Positions 25,967 to 36,326 of a stretch of 64,000 bases of DNA are shown in pieces. The position numbers were made by a program, and so were the translations under genes. Position 1 is the stretch's first letter; every line of letters begins with the position of its first letter. Source of the stretch: Dyella sp. 2HG41-7 (GTDB lineage Bacteria; Pseudomonadota; Gammaproteobacteria; Xanthomonadales; Rhodanobacteraceae); the NCBI RefSeq assembly GCF_021390675.1, contig NZ_JAJEJV010000004.1:2666001-2730000 (forward strand). The letters run 5' to 3'. The notes under the pieces are model-generated. The model did no database searches. It saw nothing but the letters and a program-made list of their open reading frames with translations, and was not told where the DNA came from.

Positions 25967-26155
25967 GCTCCCTCTCCCCTTCGGGACGCGGGGAGCGGCC
26001 ATGGATGGCCGCGCTTTGAGGAGCGAGGAAGAGGGTTGGGGTGAGGGGTCACTCTTGCGGAAAAATAGAAATCGGAGCACCGCTCTTATGGGGTGTGAGG
26101 CAAGCTTTGGCCCCTCACCCTGCCCTCTCCCCGGAGGGGAGAGGGATTCGACATC
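25967..26155. repeat. REP-like palindromic repeat pair
   Basis: This non-coding stretch contains two imperfect copies of a C-rich/G-rich element in opposite orientation. The left part has CTCCCTCTCCCC and later GGGTTGGGGTGAGGGG; the right part has CCCCTCACCCTGCCC followed by CTCTCCCCGGAGGGGAGAG, itself a palindrome. Short elements of this type are scattered through many Xanthomonadales and Pseudomonas genomes between genes. It separates acnB from the LysR gene and may act as a transcription barrier or mRNA-stabilising structure. Confidence 0.75.
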
Positions 26156-26161
26156 ACACGC

Positions 26162-28753
26162 TTATGCGCTGACCGTATCGGCCACTTCCTTGAAATCGGC
26201 GATCTGATCGAAGTTCATGTAACGATAGATCTTTTCGCCGTTGGCGTTGATCACGCCGATATCGGTCATGTATTCCTGCTTGGTCGGGATGCGACCCAGA
26301 CGCGAGCAGATCGCGGCCAGCTCGGCCGAACCCAGATACACGTTAGTGTTCTTGCCCAGACGATTCGGGAAGTTGCGGGTGGAGGTGGAGAACACCGTTG
26401 CACCTTCGCGCGCCTGCGCCTGGTTGCCCATGCACAGCGAGCAACCCGGCATTTCCATACGCGCGCCAGCGGTGCCGAGCACGCCGTAGTGGCCTTCTTC
26501 GGTGAGCTGCTTCTGGTCCATCTTGGTCGGCGGAGCCACCCACAAGCGGGTCGGAATATCGCGCTTGCCTTCCAGCAACTTCGACGCGGCGCGGAAGTGA
26601 CCGATGTTGGTCATGCACGAACCGATAAACACTTCGTCGATCGCGGCGCCGGCGACGTCGGAAAGGGTTTTCACGTCGTCCGGATCGTTCGGGCACGCCA
26701 CGATAGGCTCGTGCACGTCAGCCAGATCGATTTCGATCACGGCGGCGTATTCGGCATCCGCATCGCGTTCCAGCAATTGCGGGCTGGCAAGCCATGCTTC
26801 CATCGCCTTGATGCGACGCTGCAGGCTGCGCGCATCCTGATAGCCCTGGGCGATCATGTATTTCAGCAAGGTGATGTTCGAGTTGAGGTACTCGATGATC
26901 GGTTCTTTGTTGAGATGCACCGTGCAACCGGCCGCCGAACGTTCGGCGGACGCATCGGAAAGCTCGAACGCCTGCTCCACTTTCAGATTCGGCAGACCTT
27001 CGATTTCAAGGATGCGGCCGGAGAAGATGTTCTTCTTGCCCTGCTTGGCGACCGTGAGCAAATCCTGCTTGATCGCGTACAGTGGAATCGCATTGACGAG
27101 ATCGCGCAGCGTCACGCCCGGCTGCAGTTCGCCCTTGAAGCGAACCAGCACGGATTCCGGCATATCCAGCGGCATCACGCCCGTGGCGGCTGCGAAGGCC
27201 ACCAGGCCCGAGCCGGCCGGGAACGAAATACCGATCGGGAAACGCGTGTGGCTGTCGCCGCCGGTGCCGACGGTGTCGGGCAGCAACATGCGATTGAGCC
27301 AGGAGTGGATCACGCCGTCGCCCGGACGCAGGCTGATACCGCCGCGCGTGGAGATAAAGGCGGGCAGGTCGTGGTGCGTCTTCACATCCACCGGTTTCGG
27401 ATACGCCGCGGTGTGGCAGAACGACTGCATCACCAGATCGGCAGAGAAGCCCAGGCACGCCAGATCCTTCAGCTCGTCGCGCGTCATCGGACCGGTGGTG
27501 TCCTGCGAACCCACGGACGTCATCTTGGGTTCGCAATACGTGCCCGGACGAACGCCCTTGCCTTCCGGCAGACCGCAAGCGCGACCGACCATCTTCTGCG
27601 CCAGCGTGTAACCCTTGCCGGTGTCGGCGGGATTCTGCGGCAGACGGAACAACTCGGACGGCGGCAGGCCCAGCGCTTCGCGCGCCTTGCCGGTGAGACC
27701 GCGGCCGATGATCAACGGAATGCGGCCGCCGGCGCGCACTTCGTCGAACAGCACATCCGACTTCACCTGGAATTCGGCGATCACTTCGCCGTTCTTGAGC
27801 GCCTTGCCTTCGTACGGACGCAGCTCGACAACGTCGCCCATGTCCATCTTGGAGACATCGAGTTCGATCGGCAGCGCGCCCGCGTCTTCCATCGTGTTGT
27901 AGAAGATCGGCGCGATCTTGCTGCCCAGGCACACGCCGCCGAAGCGCTTGTTCGGGATGAACGGAATATCTTCGCCCGTCCACCACAGCACGGAGTTGGT
28001 GGCTGACTTGCGGCTGGAACCGGTGCCGACCACATCGCCGACGTAGGCCACGAGATGGCCTTTCTGCGCGAGATCCTGCACCAGCTTGATCGGGCCGCGC
28101 TTGCCGTCTTCTTCCGGTTGGAACGGCGCGCCGTCGCGCTTGTTCTTCAACATCGCCAGCGCGTGCAGCGGGATGTCCGGACGCGTGGTGGCGTCGGGCG
28201 CCGGCGAGAGGTCGTCGGTGTTGGTTTCGCCGGGCACCTTGAACACGGTGATGGTCATGCTTTCCGGCACGGCGGGGCGGCTGGTGAACCATTCCGCATC
28301 GGCCCAGCTTTGCAGCACGGATTTCGCGTTGGCGTTGCCCTTGTCCGCCTTTTCTTTGACGTCGTGGAAGGCGTCGAACATCAGCAGCGTTTTCTTCAAC
28401 GCTTCGCCTGCGATACCGCCGACCTGCGCATCATCGAGCAGCTCGATCAACGGATGGATGTTGTAACCGCCGAGCATGGTGCCGAGCAGTTGTGTCGCCT
28501 TTTCGCGGCTGATCAGCGCGCATTTTTCCGTACCGAACGCCACGGCGGCGAGATAAGACGCTTTGACCTTGGCCGCATCGTCCACGCCGGCAGGCACACG
28601 GTTGGTGATCAAATCGACGAGGAACGCTTCTTCGCCTGCAGGCGGGTTCTTCAGCAATTCGATCAGGTCGGCGGTCTGCGGGGCCGACAACGGCAGCGGG
28701 GGAACACCCAGCGCAGCGCGCTCGGCGACATGTTGGCGATAGGCGTTGAGCAT
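26162..28753 (-). CDS. acnB: Bifunctional aconitate hydratase 2 / 2-methylisocitrate dehydratase
   Basis: Main TCA-cycle aconitase, interconverting citrate and isocitrate with a [4Fe-4S] cluster. The 863-residue length equals that of AcnB proteins. The AcnB-specific HEAT-like N-terminal domain comes first, then the swivel domain, then the catalytic domains. Cluster ligands are seen in the segments SCMTNIGHF and GCSLCMGNQ. The ATG at 28753 follows AGGA with 8-nt spacing. The gene is divergent from acnA across a 395-bp control region. AcnB can moonlight as an iron-responsive RNA-binding protein in other bacteria. Confidence 0.97.
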   Translation of the reverse strand: MLNAYRQHVAERAALGVPPLPLSAPQTADLIELLKNPPAGEEAFLVDLITNRVPAGVDDAAKVKASYLAAVAFGTEKCALISREKATQLLGTMLGGYNIHPLIELLDDAQVGGIAGEALKKTLLMFDAFHDVKEKADKGNANAKSVLQSWADAEWFTSRPAVPESMTITVFKVPGETNTDDLSPAPDATTRPDIPLHALAMLKNKRDGAPFQPEEDGKRGPIKLVQDLAQKGHLVAYVGDVVGTGSSRKSATNSVLWWTGEDIPFIPNKRFGGVCLGSKIAPIFYNTMEDAGALPIELDVSKMDMGDVVELRPYEGKALKNGEVIAEFQVKSDVLFDEVRAGGRIPLIIGRGLTGKAREALGLPPSELFRLPQNPADTGKGYTLAQKMVGRACGLPEGKGVRPGTYCEPKMTSVGSQDTTGPMTRDELKDLACLGFSADLVMQSFCHTAAYPKPVDVKTHHDLPAFISTRGGISLRPGDGVIHSWLNRMLLPDTVGTGGDSHTRFPIGISFPAGSGLVAFAAATGVMPLDMPESVLVRFKGELQPGVTLRDLVNAIPLYAIKQDLLTVAKQGKKNIFSGRILEIEGLPNLKVEQAFELSDASAERSAAGCTVHLNKEPIIEYLNSNITLLKYMIAQGYQDARSLQRRIKAMEAWLASPQLLERDADAEYAAVIEIDLADVHEPIVACPNDPDDVKTLSDVAGAAIDEVFIGSCMTNIGHFRAASKLLEGKRDIPTRLWVAPPTKMDQKQLTEEGHYGVLGTAGARMEMPGCSLCMGNQAQAREGATVFSTSTRNFPNRLGKNTNVYLGSAELAAICSRLGRIPTKQEYMTDIGVINANGEKIYRYMNFDQIADFKEVADTVSA

Positions 28754-29148
28754 GTGATCCGTCCTGTGGCTGACAAAGGGGTTGCCTCCGCGGGCATGCG
28801 GATGCGTCCCGGTTGATTCGTTTTCGGCATGGCCGCTGCCCGGGCGGGGCTGGGGATGTAGCCCGCCTTGATGCCGTGTCGTGCGTTGTTTCAGCTATAT
28901 ATTTTGCCAGCCGCGCCGCCGTTGCCGCAATCCAATACGGTGTTTCCGGCTGCGTTCGAAATCTTGCAATGCAATCGTGGCGAAATGGCCGGGAAGCGCC
29001 TTGCGGCGGATTCGATTTGGCCCAAACTCCGCGACATCCCCACGACGGACGACGACCCGCCTTTCAATTCCCCTAACGTTCGCTGCTTTAGCATTGATCT
29101 GTTACGCAGCGCGCGTCCTCCAGATTTCAAGCAACAGGAGCAACTCCC
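28754..29148. other. 395-bp divergent control region between acnB and acnA
   Basis: No gene is supported here; the short open frames overlap each other and look random. The region must carry promoters for both aconitase genes. An AT-rich patch (TATATATTTT near 28904-28913) is the only obvious promoter-like sequence, but no -35 box fits well on either strand. A ribosome binding site for acnA (AGGAG) lies at the right end and one for acnB (AGGA on the minus strand) at the left end. Confidence 0.5.
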
Positions 29149-31887
29149 ATGCTGGACTCATTCGCCACCCGCGACACGCTCAAGGTCAAAGGCAGCTCGT
29201 ATCACATCGCCAGCCTTACGAAGCTCGGCGAGCGCTTCGATCTGAAGCATCTGCCTTACTCGATGAAGATCCTGCTGGAAAACTTGTTGCGCCACGAGGA
29301 CGGCGTCAACGTCACCAAAAAGGAAATCGAGGCGGTCGCCAAGTGGGACCCAAAGGCCGAGCCGGATACGGAAATTTCCTTTATGCCCGCCCGCGTGGTG
29401 CTGCAAGATTTCACCGGCGTCCCGTGCGTGGTGGATTTGGCCGCGATGCGCGACGCCGTGGTGAAGCTGGGCGGCGATGCGAAACAGATCAATCCGCTCG
29501 CGCCAGCCGAACTGGTGATCGATCATTCCGTGCAAGTGGATGCGTTCGGATCGCCGTCGTCACTTGAGAAAAATGTCGAAATCGAGTTCGAGCGCAACCA
29601 CGAGCGCTACTCGTTCCTGCGCTGGGGACAAAAAGCGTTCAACAATTTCAAAGTAGTGCCGCCGCGCACCGGCATCGTGCATCAGGTGAATCTTGAGCAT
29701 CTTGCACGCGTGGTGTTCACCGGCAAGAAAGACGGCGCGGATTGGGCGTATCCCGATACGGTATTCGGCACCGACTCGCACACCACGATGGTCAACGGCC
29801 TCGGCGTGCTGGGCTGGGGCGTTGGCGGTATCGAAGCGGAAGCGGCGATGCTGGGTCAGCCTTCATCCATGCTGATCCCACAAGTCGTCGGGTTCAAACT
29901 CATCGGCAAACTTTCCGAGGGCGTCACCGCAACCGATCTGGTTCTCACCGTCACGCAGATGCTGCGCAAGCACGGCGTGGTGGGCAAGTTTGTGGAATTC
30001 TTCGGCGAAGGTCTCAAGCATCTTCCGCTGGCAGATCGCGCGACGATCGGCAACATGGCGCCGGAATACGGCGCGACCTGCGGCATTTTCCCGATCGATC
30101 AGGAAGTGTTGAATTATCTGCGCCTTTCCGGCCGCAGCGAAGATCACATCGAGTTGGTGAAAGCGTACGCGCAAGCACAAGGTTTGTGGCACGACGAACA
30201 CACGCCGCATGCGCAATTCTCCGCCACGCTGGAACTCAATCTCGTCGACGTCAAACCCTCGATGGCCGGCCCCAAGCGCCCGCAAGATCGCGTCTTGCTG
30301 GAAGACGTAAAAAAGAGCTTCCACGAGAGCCTCAGCACGCTCACCGCAGGACGGAAGAACGGCAGCGAAGCGCGTTTCGCCAACGAAGGCGGCGGCACCG
30401 CCGTCGGCCACGACATGAGCGCGTTGGCCAAAGGCCCGCATGTGTCGATGAAGGGCGAAGAATTTCATTTGCAAGATGGCGCGGTGGTGATCGCGGCGAT
30501 CACCTCGTGCACGAATACATCGAACCCCGCCGTGATGCTGGCTGCCGGCCTGGTCGCCAAGAAAGCCGCCGCAAAAGGATTGAAAGCCAAGCCTTGGGTA
30601 AAGACATCGCTGGCGCCCGGCTCGCTGGTGGTGACGGATTATCTGGAAAAAACCAGCCTGCTGAAGGAGCTCGAAAAAGTCGGCTTCTATCTCGTGGGCT
30701 ACGGCTGCACCACTTGCATCGGCAACTCCGGCCCGCTGCCTGAGGAAATCAGCAAAGGCATTGCTGAAGGCGATCTCGCCGTTGCATCGGTGCTGTCGGG
30801 CAATCGCAATTTCGAAGGCCGCGTGCATCCGGAAGTAAAGATGAATTATCTGGCGTCGCCGCCGTTGGTGGTGGCATATGCGTTGGCGGGCTCGCTGGAT
30901 GTGAATCTAGCCAACGATCCGCTCGGTACGGGTAGCGATGGCAAACCGGTTTATTTGAAAGACGTCTGGCCAAGCAACAAGGAAATTTCGGACGTGATTG
31001 CCGGCGCGATCAATCCCGAGATGTTCACCAAGAACTACGCCGACGTGTTCAAAGGCGACAGTCGTTGGAACCAGATCGCATCGCCCGAAGGTTCGGTCTA
31101 CAAGTGGAACGACTCTACGTACATCAAGAACCCGCCCTACTTCGACGGCATGACCATGGAAACGGGCAAAATCGCGGACATTCATGGCGCGCGTGTCTTG
31201 GGCTTGTTCGGCGACTCGATCACCACCGATCATATTTCGCCTGCCGGCTCGATCAAGAAAGACAGTCCCGCAGGGCGCTTCCTGATTTCCAAAGGCGTGG
31301 AGCCGAAGGATTTCAATTCGTACGGATCGCGTCGCGGCAACGATGACGTGATGGTGCGCGGTACGTTCGCCAACATCCGTATTAAAAACCTGATGCTGGA
31401 TGGCGTGGAAGGCGGTTACACGCAGTACGTGCCTTCGGGCGAACAGATGGCCATCTACGACGCGGCGATGAAATACAAAGCGGACCACACGCCGTTAATC
31501 GTGCTGGCCGGAAAGGAATACGGCACCGGTTCTTCCCGCGACTGGGCCGCCAAGGGCACGCTGCTGTTGGGCGTCAAAGCCGTGATCGCCGAGAGTTTCG
31601 AGCGCATCCATCGCTCCAACCTCGTCGGCATGGGCGTGCTGCCCTTGCAATTCAAAGATGGCGAAAGCGCCAAATCGCTTGGCCTGACCGGCAAGGAGAC
31701 ATTCGAAATCACCGGGCTCGACGATGGCAACGCCAAAGAAGCGAAAGTTGTCGCCAAGAGCGACAAAGGCGAAAAAACGTTCACCGTAAAAGTGCTGCTG
31801 CTCACGCCCAAAGAGCGCGAGTTCTTCCGCCACGGCGGCATCCTGCAATATGTGCTGCGTCAATTAGCGAGCAAGAAAGCGGCTTGA
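29149..31887 (+). CDS. acnA: Aconitate hydratase A
   Basis: Second aconitase of the window, 912 residues, of the IRP1/AcnA type that is usually more oxidation-resistant and stress-induced. The order is catalytic domains 1-3, linker, then swivel domain, the reverse of AcnB. Cluster cysteines lie in SCTNTSNP and [10 protein letters not shown]. The C-terminal swivel domain has [18 protein letters not shown] and [15 protein letters not shown]. The ATG is preceded by AGGAG. No prpC/prpB/prpF genes are nearby, so a methylcitrate-specific role is not indicated. A stem-loop follows the stop codon. Confidence 0.97.
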   Translation: MLDSFATRDTLKVKGSSYHIASLTKLGERFDLKHLPYSMKILLENLLRHEDGVNVTKKEIEAVAKWDPKAEPDTEISFMPARVVLQDFTGVPCVVDLAAMRDAVVKLGGDAKQINPLAPAELVIDHSVQVDAFGSPSSLEKNVEIEFERNHERYSFLRWGQKAFNNFKVVPPRTGIVHQVNLEHLARVVFTGKKDGADWAYPDTVFGTDSHTTMVNGLGVLGWGVGGIEAEAAMLGQPSSMLIPQVVGFKLIGKLSEGVTATDLVLTVTQMLRKHGVVGKFVEFFGEGLKHLPLADRATIGNMAPEYGATCGIFPIDQEVLNYLRLSGRSEDHIELVKAYAQAQGLWHDEHTPHAQFSATLELNLVDVKPSMAGPKRPQDRVLLEDVKKSFHESLSTLTAGRKNGSEARFANEGGGTAVGHDMSALAKGPHVSMKGEEFHLQDGAVVIAAITSCTNTSNPAVMLAAGLVAKKAAAKGLKAKPWVKTSLAPGSLVVTDYLEKTSLLKELEKVGFYLVGYGCTTCIGNSGPLPEEISKGIAEGDLAVASVLSGNRNFEGRVHPEVKMNYLASPPLVVAYALAGSLDVNLANDPLGTGSDGKPVYLKDVWPSNKEISDVIAGAINPEMFTKNYADVFKGDSRWNQIASPEGSVYKWNDSTYIKNPPYFDGMTMETGKIADIHGARVLGLFGDSITTDHISPAGSIKKDSPAGRFLISKGVEPKDFNSYGSRRGNDDVMVRGTFANIRIKNLMLDGVEGGYTQYVPSGEQMAIYDAAMKYKADHTPLIVLAGKEYGTGSSRDWAAKGTLLLGVKAVIAESFERIHRSNLVGMGVLPLQFKDGESAKSLGLTGKETFEITGLDDGNAKEAKVVAKSDKGEKTFTVKVLLLTPKEREFFRHGGILQYVLRQLASKKAA

Positions 31888-31899
31888 TCCATCATGTCC

Positions 31900-31931
31900 G
31901 AGGCTCCTTTGGATTTAACCGAAGGAGCCTC
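31900..31931. terminator. Stem-loop between acnA and a convergent lipoprotein gene
   Basis: GAGGCTCCTT at 31900-31909 pairs perfectly with AAGGAGCCTC at 31922-31931 around a 12-nt loop. It lies between two convergent genes and probably ends transcription, though there is no T run. Confidence 0.5.
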
Positions 31932-31946
31932 GAACGGCTGTCGCCA

Positions 31947-32381
31947 TTAAAGCTGTTGCGTCCAGGTGGCTTCGTAACATCGCCAATCGCGGCCCTCTCG
32001 ACGCCAAGCCGTTTCCACCTGATAGACGCCCAGTTGCGACGGAAACAATTTTCCGCCGCTGGTCAGCGTCACCGTGAAATCCGCCACGTACCGGTCGCCG
32101 CGCGGTTGCACATCCACTGGTCCCAACACGGCGTGGAGCGTCTCCCCGCGAAGTTTCGCCAGTCGCAACATGTTGCCCAGGTCTTGCTTGGTCATGGCGC
32201 CACGGTCGCCGTCGAAATCATCGGTAAGTTGCCCCATTACGCCTGACGGATCGACCTGCTCAGCAGCATGGGCGGTCGCGTCGATGGCCTGCCGGATCAA
32301 CACCTCGTCCGGCACGCGATGACACGCGGCAACGAGTACCGTCAACAAAACCAATAGCGAAAGTCGGGACAGATTTGTCAT
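31947..32381 (-). CDS. Predicted lipoprotein of unknown function
   Basis: The ATG at 32381 gives 144 residues with a lipoprotein signal (hydrophobic stretch LLVLLTVLVAAC, lipobox VAAC). The mature part is alpha/beta in pattern: an N-terminal helix (IRQAIDATAHAAE), then strands such as RYVADFTVTLTSGG and QVETAWRREGRDWRCYEATW. This resembles the NTF2-like fold by eye, but I cannot confirm it. The longer reading frame upstream (39 extra codons) would bury the signal. It is convergent with acnA and divergent from fadD. The function is unknown. Confidence 0.7.
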   Translation of the reverse strand: MTNLSRLSLLVLLTVLVAACHRVPDEVLIRQAIDATAHAAEQVDPSGVMGQLTDDFDGDRGAMTKQDLGNMLRLAKLRGETLHAVLGPVDVQPRGDRYVADFTVTLTSGGKLFPSQLGVYQVETAWRREGRDWRCYEATWTQQL

Positions 32382-32528
32382 GGTCCGCACCTGTGAACTC
32401 CCCTTGCGCATCTCGCTGCGTCGCGGCTTGCCGCTGTACGCTGGCGTATGCTCCAATGCTTTGCCCGCATGATGCCGAATGCGCGTCTTTGCCACCACGG
32501 CATGTATTCATGGAGCTTGGGATCGAAC

Positions 32529-34214
32529 ATGAGCAATCAGCGTCCGTGGCTGAGTCATTATCCGGATGGCGTACCTGCAGAGATCGACATCACCCAGTAC
32601 GCGTCGGTGGTTGCCGTACTGGAAGAAGCGTTTGAACGCTACCAGGAACGCGACGCTTTCTCGAGCTTCGGCAAGCGCCTGACCTACGCTCAAATCGACG
32701 CGCTGAGCCGGCAATTCGCCGCCTACCTGACCGGCGAGCTGAAACTTTCCAAGGGCGATCGCGTTGCGATCATGCTGCCGAATGTTTTGCAGTATCCGAT
32801 CGCGCTGTTCGGCGCGCTGCGCGCTGGCATGGTGATCGTGAACACCAATCCCATGTACACGGCGCGCGAGCTTAAGCATCAGCTCGAAGATTCGGGCGCG
32901 GTGGCGATTGTGGTGTTGGACAACTTCGCGGCGACCCTGCAGCAAGTCGTGACTGAAACGCACGTCAAGCACATCGTGACCACGGGTCTTGGCGATTTGC
33001 TCGGCGCGAAAGGGTTGGCAATCAACTTCGTGCTCAAGCACGTCAAGAAGATGGTGCCACCTTATTCGCTGCCGCACGCCGTGCGCTTTAACGATGCGCT
33101 CGCCATTGGCGCGAAGTACACGCCGACCGCGCCCTCCATCACGCACGACGATATCGCTTTCCTGCAATACACCGGCGGCACCACCGGTGTGGCCAAGGGC
33201 GCCATGCTTACCCACGGCAATATGGTGGCGAACATGATGCAAGCCGGCGCGTGGATCGGCGCGAATCTGAAAGTGGGACGCGAGATCGTTATCACCGCGC
33301 TGCCGCTGTATCACATCTTTTCGCTTACCGCGAACGGTCTGGTGTTTCTGCGATTGGGCGGGTTGAACATTCTCATCACCAACCCGCGCGATATGCCTGC
33401 CTTTGTCAAAGAGCTGCGCAACTCGCATTTTTCGGTCATTACCGGCGTCAATACCTTGTTCAACGGCTTGCTCAATACGCCGGGTTTCGAGAGCGTGGAT
33501 TTTTCGAGTCTGCGTTTGAGCCTGGGCGGCGGTATGGCCGTGCAGCGCGCGGTGGCCGAACGCTGGAAAAAAGTGACCGGCTGCACCTTGGCCGAAGCGT
33601 ACGGGCTTACCGAAACCTCCCCGGCCGCCTGCATCAATCCGTTGGATTTGAAGGAATACAACGGCTCGATCGGCTTGCCGATTTCTTCCACTGACGTCGC
33701 CATCTGGTCCGAAGAGAATCAGCCTTTGCCCATCGGCGAAGTCGGCGAACTGATGGTGCATGGCCCGCAGGTTATGAAGGGTTATTGGAATCGCCCCGAC
33801 GAAACCGCAAAAGTGCTGACCGACGACGGCTGGCTGCACACCGGCGATATCGCCAAGATGGACGAAAACGGCTACGTGTACATCGTCGATCGCAAGAAGG
33901 ACATGATTCTCGTCTCGGGCTTCAACGTCTATCCGAACGAAATCGAAGACACCGTCATGAAGCATCCGGGCGTTGCCGAAGTCGCCGCCATCGGCGTGCC
34001 GGACGAACATTCCGGCGAAGTGGTGAAGTTGTTCGTGGTGCGCAAAGACCCGAGCCTGACGGTCGAGCAACTCAAAGAGTTCTGTCGCGAGAACCTCACC
34101 GGCTACAAACGGCCGAAGGTGATCGAATTCCGCGATGCGCTGCCCAAGAGCAATGTGGGTAAAATTCTACGGCGCGAATTGCGCGACGAAAAGAAACAGG
34201 CCGTCGCCAGCTAA
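32529..34214 (+). CDS. fadD: Long-chain-fatty-acid--CoA ligase
   Basis: Activates fatty acids with ATP and CoA for beta-oxidation or lipid synthesis, at the inner face of the cytoplasmic membrane. The 561 residues match E. coli FadD in length. The AMP-binding P-loop YTGGTTGVAKGAMLTH, the adenine-binding YGLTETSPA, and the FACS signature around GWLHTGDIAKMDENGY and DRKKDMILVSGFNVYPNE are all present, as is the C-terminal catalytic Lys (LPKSNVGKILRR). The ATG at 32529 is preferred over an upstream frame. A hairpin lies between its stop and the convergent PilZ gene. Confidence 0.95.
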   Translation: MSNQRPWLSHYPDGVPAEIDITQYASVVAVLEEAFERYQERDAFSSFGKRLTYAQIDALSRQFAAYLTGELKLSKGDRVAIMLPNVLQYPIALFGALRAGMVIVNTNPMYTARELKHQLEDSGAVAIVVLDNFAATLQQVVTETHVKHIVTTGLGDLLGAKGLAINFVLKHVKKMVPPYSLPHAVRFNDALAIGAKYTPTAPSITHDDIAFLQYTGGTTGVAKGAMLTHGNMVANMMQAGAWIGANLKVGREIVITALPLYHIFSLTANGLVFLRLGGLNILITNPRDMPAFVKELRNSHFSVITGVNTLFNGLLNTPGFESVDFSSLRLSLGGGMAVQRAVAERWKKVTGCTLAEAYGLTETSPAACINPLDLKEYNGSIGLPISSTDVAIWSEENQPLPIGEVGELMVHGPQVMKGYWNRPDETAKVLTDDGWLHTGDIAKMDENGYVYIVDRKKDMILVSGFNVYPNEIEDTVMKHPGVAEVAAIGVPDEHSGEVVKLFVVRKDPSLTVEQLKEFCRENLTGYKRPKVIEFRDALPKSNVGKILRRELRDEKKQAVAS

Positions 34215-34223
34215 TCGATTTCC

Positions 34224-34249
34224 CGGGGAATGGGATGCGCCATTCCCCG
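34224..34249. terminator. Stem-loop between fadD and the PilZ gene
   Basis: CGGGGAATGG (34224-34233) and CCATTCCCCG (34240-34249) form a perfect 10-bp stem with a 6-nt loop, positioned between two convergent genes. It probably serves as a shared terminator; there is no long T run. Confidence 0.55.
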
Positions 34250-34259
34250 ATTCGACGAT

Positions 34260-34631
34260 TTACTCGTCGTGCCACATCTCCAGGATGTCGGCATAGCCGC
34301 CCAGCAGATTCCAAAGCGGCACCTGTTTGTCTTCCGGGATGTGCGTATAGGCAAAGCCGATATGCCGTTCGGAGACGCGCGCCACCTTCGCTTCCAGGTG
34401 GATGTGCAGATCCTCGCCGAAGATCATGTCGAGCACCCAGCTCTCCCCAGGCTGACCGCCCCAGTCGCGCGGGCGACGCAGCAACACGCCGGTGGCCGAG
34501 ATATCGATAAGGTCGGTCGGATGCGACCGGTCGCCCTGACTCATCAGCACCGTGGTCTTGATGCGCATGCGCGCCGGACGCAGATGCTCTTTGTCGGTAC
34601 CGTCCATGGCATCGTCACCTTTTGTCGTCAT
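34260..34631 (-). CDS. PilZ-domain protein
   Basis: PilZ domains are c-di-GMP receptors acting in motility, adhesion or polysaccharide control. The 123-residue single-domain protein starts at an ATG preceded by AGAGG. The second part of the ligand motif, DxSxxG, is present as DISATG (residues 43-48). The first part, RxxxR, is not exact: arginines fall at positions 18, 21 and 23 (RPARMR). Binding may therefore be altered or lost, as in some type III PilZ proteins. It converges with fadD and has no motility gene next to it. Confidence 0.8.
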   Translation of the reverse strand: MTTKGDDAMDGTDKEHLRPARMRIKTTVLMSQGDRSHPTDLIDISATGVLLRRPRDWGGQPGESWVLDMIFGEDLHIHLEAKVARVSERHIGFAYTHIPEDKQVPLWNLLGGYADILEMWHDE

Positions 34632-35344
34632 GCTTTACCTCTCCCGCATGCGTCGCCAAGACGACGCCTCAGCCCGATCAGCGTGCGCTGTCGGAATGAG
34701 CCGGCAGCAGATCCGCTTTTCGTTATAACCAGCATAGTCCTGCCGGTGTCCCCCTCGTGTGGGCATATCATGAAGCAAGCCACATGCCAGGGCTATATCG
34801 ATCTTAAAGCGCTTAACTTTAGGCTCGATTGAACGTTTTCGTGTGCATTGCGTCAGACGCAATGGGTCACATGCTGCCGCAACGTGAACGCGTCTGTTCA
34901 CTACCCTCTATGGCAGCTGAAGCCCTCGCTGGACATGCCGAGGCGCTGCCGCTAATCTGTTCGTGCGCGTGGAGCCATGCATGGAAGATCGCCGGGATCC
35001 CCGGTTGAAATGGCCTCCACCCGATGTACTCAGCCGACCTTACGAATCGCGGGCGACGCCAACGCCGTCACGCCGGGTTCCGCCTGATCGTATCCATTAC
35101 CGACCCGGCACCCAGCGACCGCCAGCCTGACCGAACCACGCCGAGTGGCTTCATCAGGGCCAGCAAAAGCGGGAACCCGCAGCCCGGCTGGGCATTGCGC
35201 AGATTGGCTTCATGGGAGTGGCCCCAAAGAACCCGGGCATTCCAGGCATGGACCCTTTCTTCGATCGTGTATCGGGAGGAAGGGTTCTGATCGTCAACAG
35301 AACGAAGCGCCAGCCCACGCCGGGCAGGCCAATGACACGCATTG
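34632..35344. other. About 700 bp without a supported gene
   Basis: Several short open frames occur on both strands, but none has a recognisable domain, a good ribosome binding site or codon use like the neighbours. One frame on the plus strand runs from an ATG at 34981 (preceded by GGAG) to a TGA at 35128-35130. It then stays open in the same frame to 35355, past the scpA start. It might be a small 49-codon gene, a decayed gene or chance. Promoters for the PilZ gene and for scpA should lie in this region. Confidence 0.5.
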
Positions 35345-36271
35345 ATGAGCACTGAGCCAACCGAGTCTCAGCCTGTACAAGCAACGCACGACGCGTTCGC
35401 CGGGGTTCCGCAGCAGCAGGAAATGCCGCTGGCGATCGTGCGCGGCGAACCGATCCTGCAGATGCCGCAGGACCTTTACATTCCACCGGACGCGCTGGAA
35501 GTTATTCTGGAAGCGTTCGAAGGACCGCTGGATCTGCTGCTTTACCTGATCCGTCGGCAGAACCTGGACATTCTCGATATTCCGATCGCCGAAATTACCC
35601 GGCAATACATGGGATACATCGAGATGATGCGCGATGCGATGCGCCTGGAGCTGGCCGCCGAGTATTTGCTCATGGCCGCCATCCTGGGCGAAATCAAATC
35701 GCGACTGCTGCTTCCGCGTCCGCCATCGGAAGAAGGACTGGAAGAAGACCCCCGCGCCGAACTGGTGCGTCGGTTGCAGGAATACGAACGCTTCAAGAAG
35801 GCGGCCGAGGATATCGACGCCCTGCCCCGCCTGGAACGCGATACGGTGGTCGTGCAGGCCGATGTCGGCGAGCGCAACGTGGTCAAGCTGCCGCCGCCGC
35901 TCGACCTCAAGGAAATGCTGCTGGCGCTCAAGGATGTGATGCATCGGGCCGAATTGTTCGGGCATCACGCCATCAAGCGCGAAGCGCTGAGCGTGCGTCA
36001 ACGCATGGGCGAGTTGCTGAGCCGGTTGAACGACGATCAGTTCCATCGCTTCGAATCGCTATTCGACGTCACCGAAGGACGACTTGGCGTCGTGGTCACG
36101 TTTCTGGCCATGCTGGAGCTGGCCAAGGAGTTCCTGATCAACATCGTGCAGGAAGAACCGCTGGCGGCGATCTACGTCAAAGCCAATGCATCCTCCGCCG
36201 AAGAAGAAGCCGACGTGGCCGCGGGCGACGACGCCTTCGAAGAACGGAATGCAGCATCCGGCGGCGAATAA
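35345..36271 (+). CDS. scpA: Segregation and condensation protein A
   Basis: Kleisin subunit that closes the SMC ring and works with ScpB in chromosome compaction. The 308-residue protein has a 50-residue N-terminal extension, then the conserved FEGPLDLLLYLIRRQNLDI opening and an AEYLLMAA..EIKSRLLLP segment. It ends with a winged-helix part (VVTFLAMLELAKEFLI) and an acidic tail (SSAEEEADVAAGDDAFEE). I use the ATG at 35345; a TTG just before it is unlikely. scpB follows 55 bp later and rluB after that. The smc gene is not in the window. Confidence 0.95.
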   Translation: MSTEPTESQPVQATHDAFAGVPQQQEMPLAIVRGEPILQMPQDLYIPPDALEVILEAFEGPLDLLLYLIRRQNLDILDIPIAEITRQYMGYIEMMRDAMRLELAAEYLLMAAILGEIKSRLLLPRPPSEEGLEEDPRAELVRRLQEYERFKKAAEDIDALPRLERDTVVVQADVGERNVVKLPPPLDLKEMLLALKDVMHRAELFGHHAIKREALSVRQRMGELLSRLNDDQFHRFESLFDVTEGRLGVVVTFLAMLELAKEFLINIVQEEPLAAIYVKANASSAEEEADVAAGDDAFEERNAASGGE

Positions 36272-36326
36272 CGCCAGCCGACATCAAAAACGCACCACCC
36301 TATTTTGGTCACCCGATCCTAAGGCT

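Noticed and set aside
28813-29076. Open frames in the acnB-acnA gap
   Set aside because: Three frames overlap each other here with no start signals; they look like random open stretches in GC-rich DNA.
35068-35352. Minus-strand open frame of 94 codons in the gap before scpA
   Set aside because: No domain, no ribosome binding site, and it overlaps several other equally weak frames.
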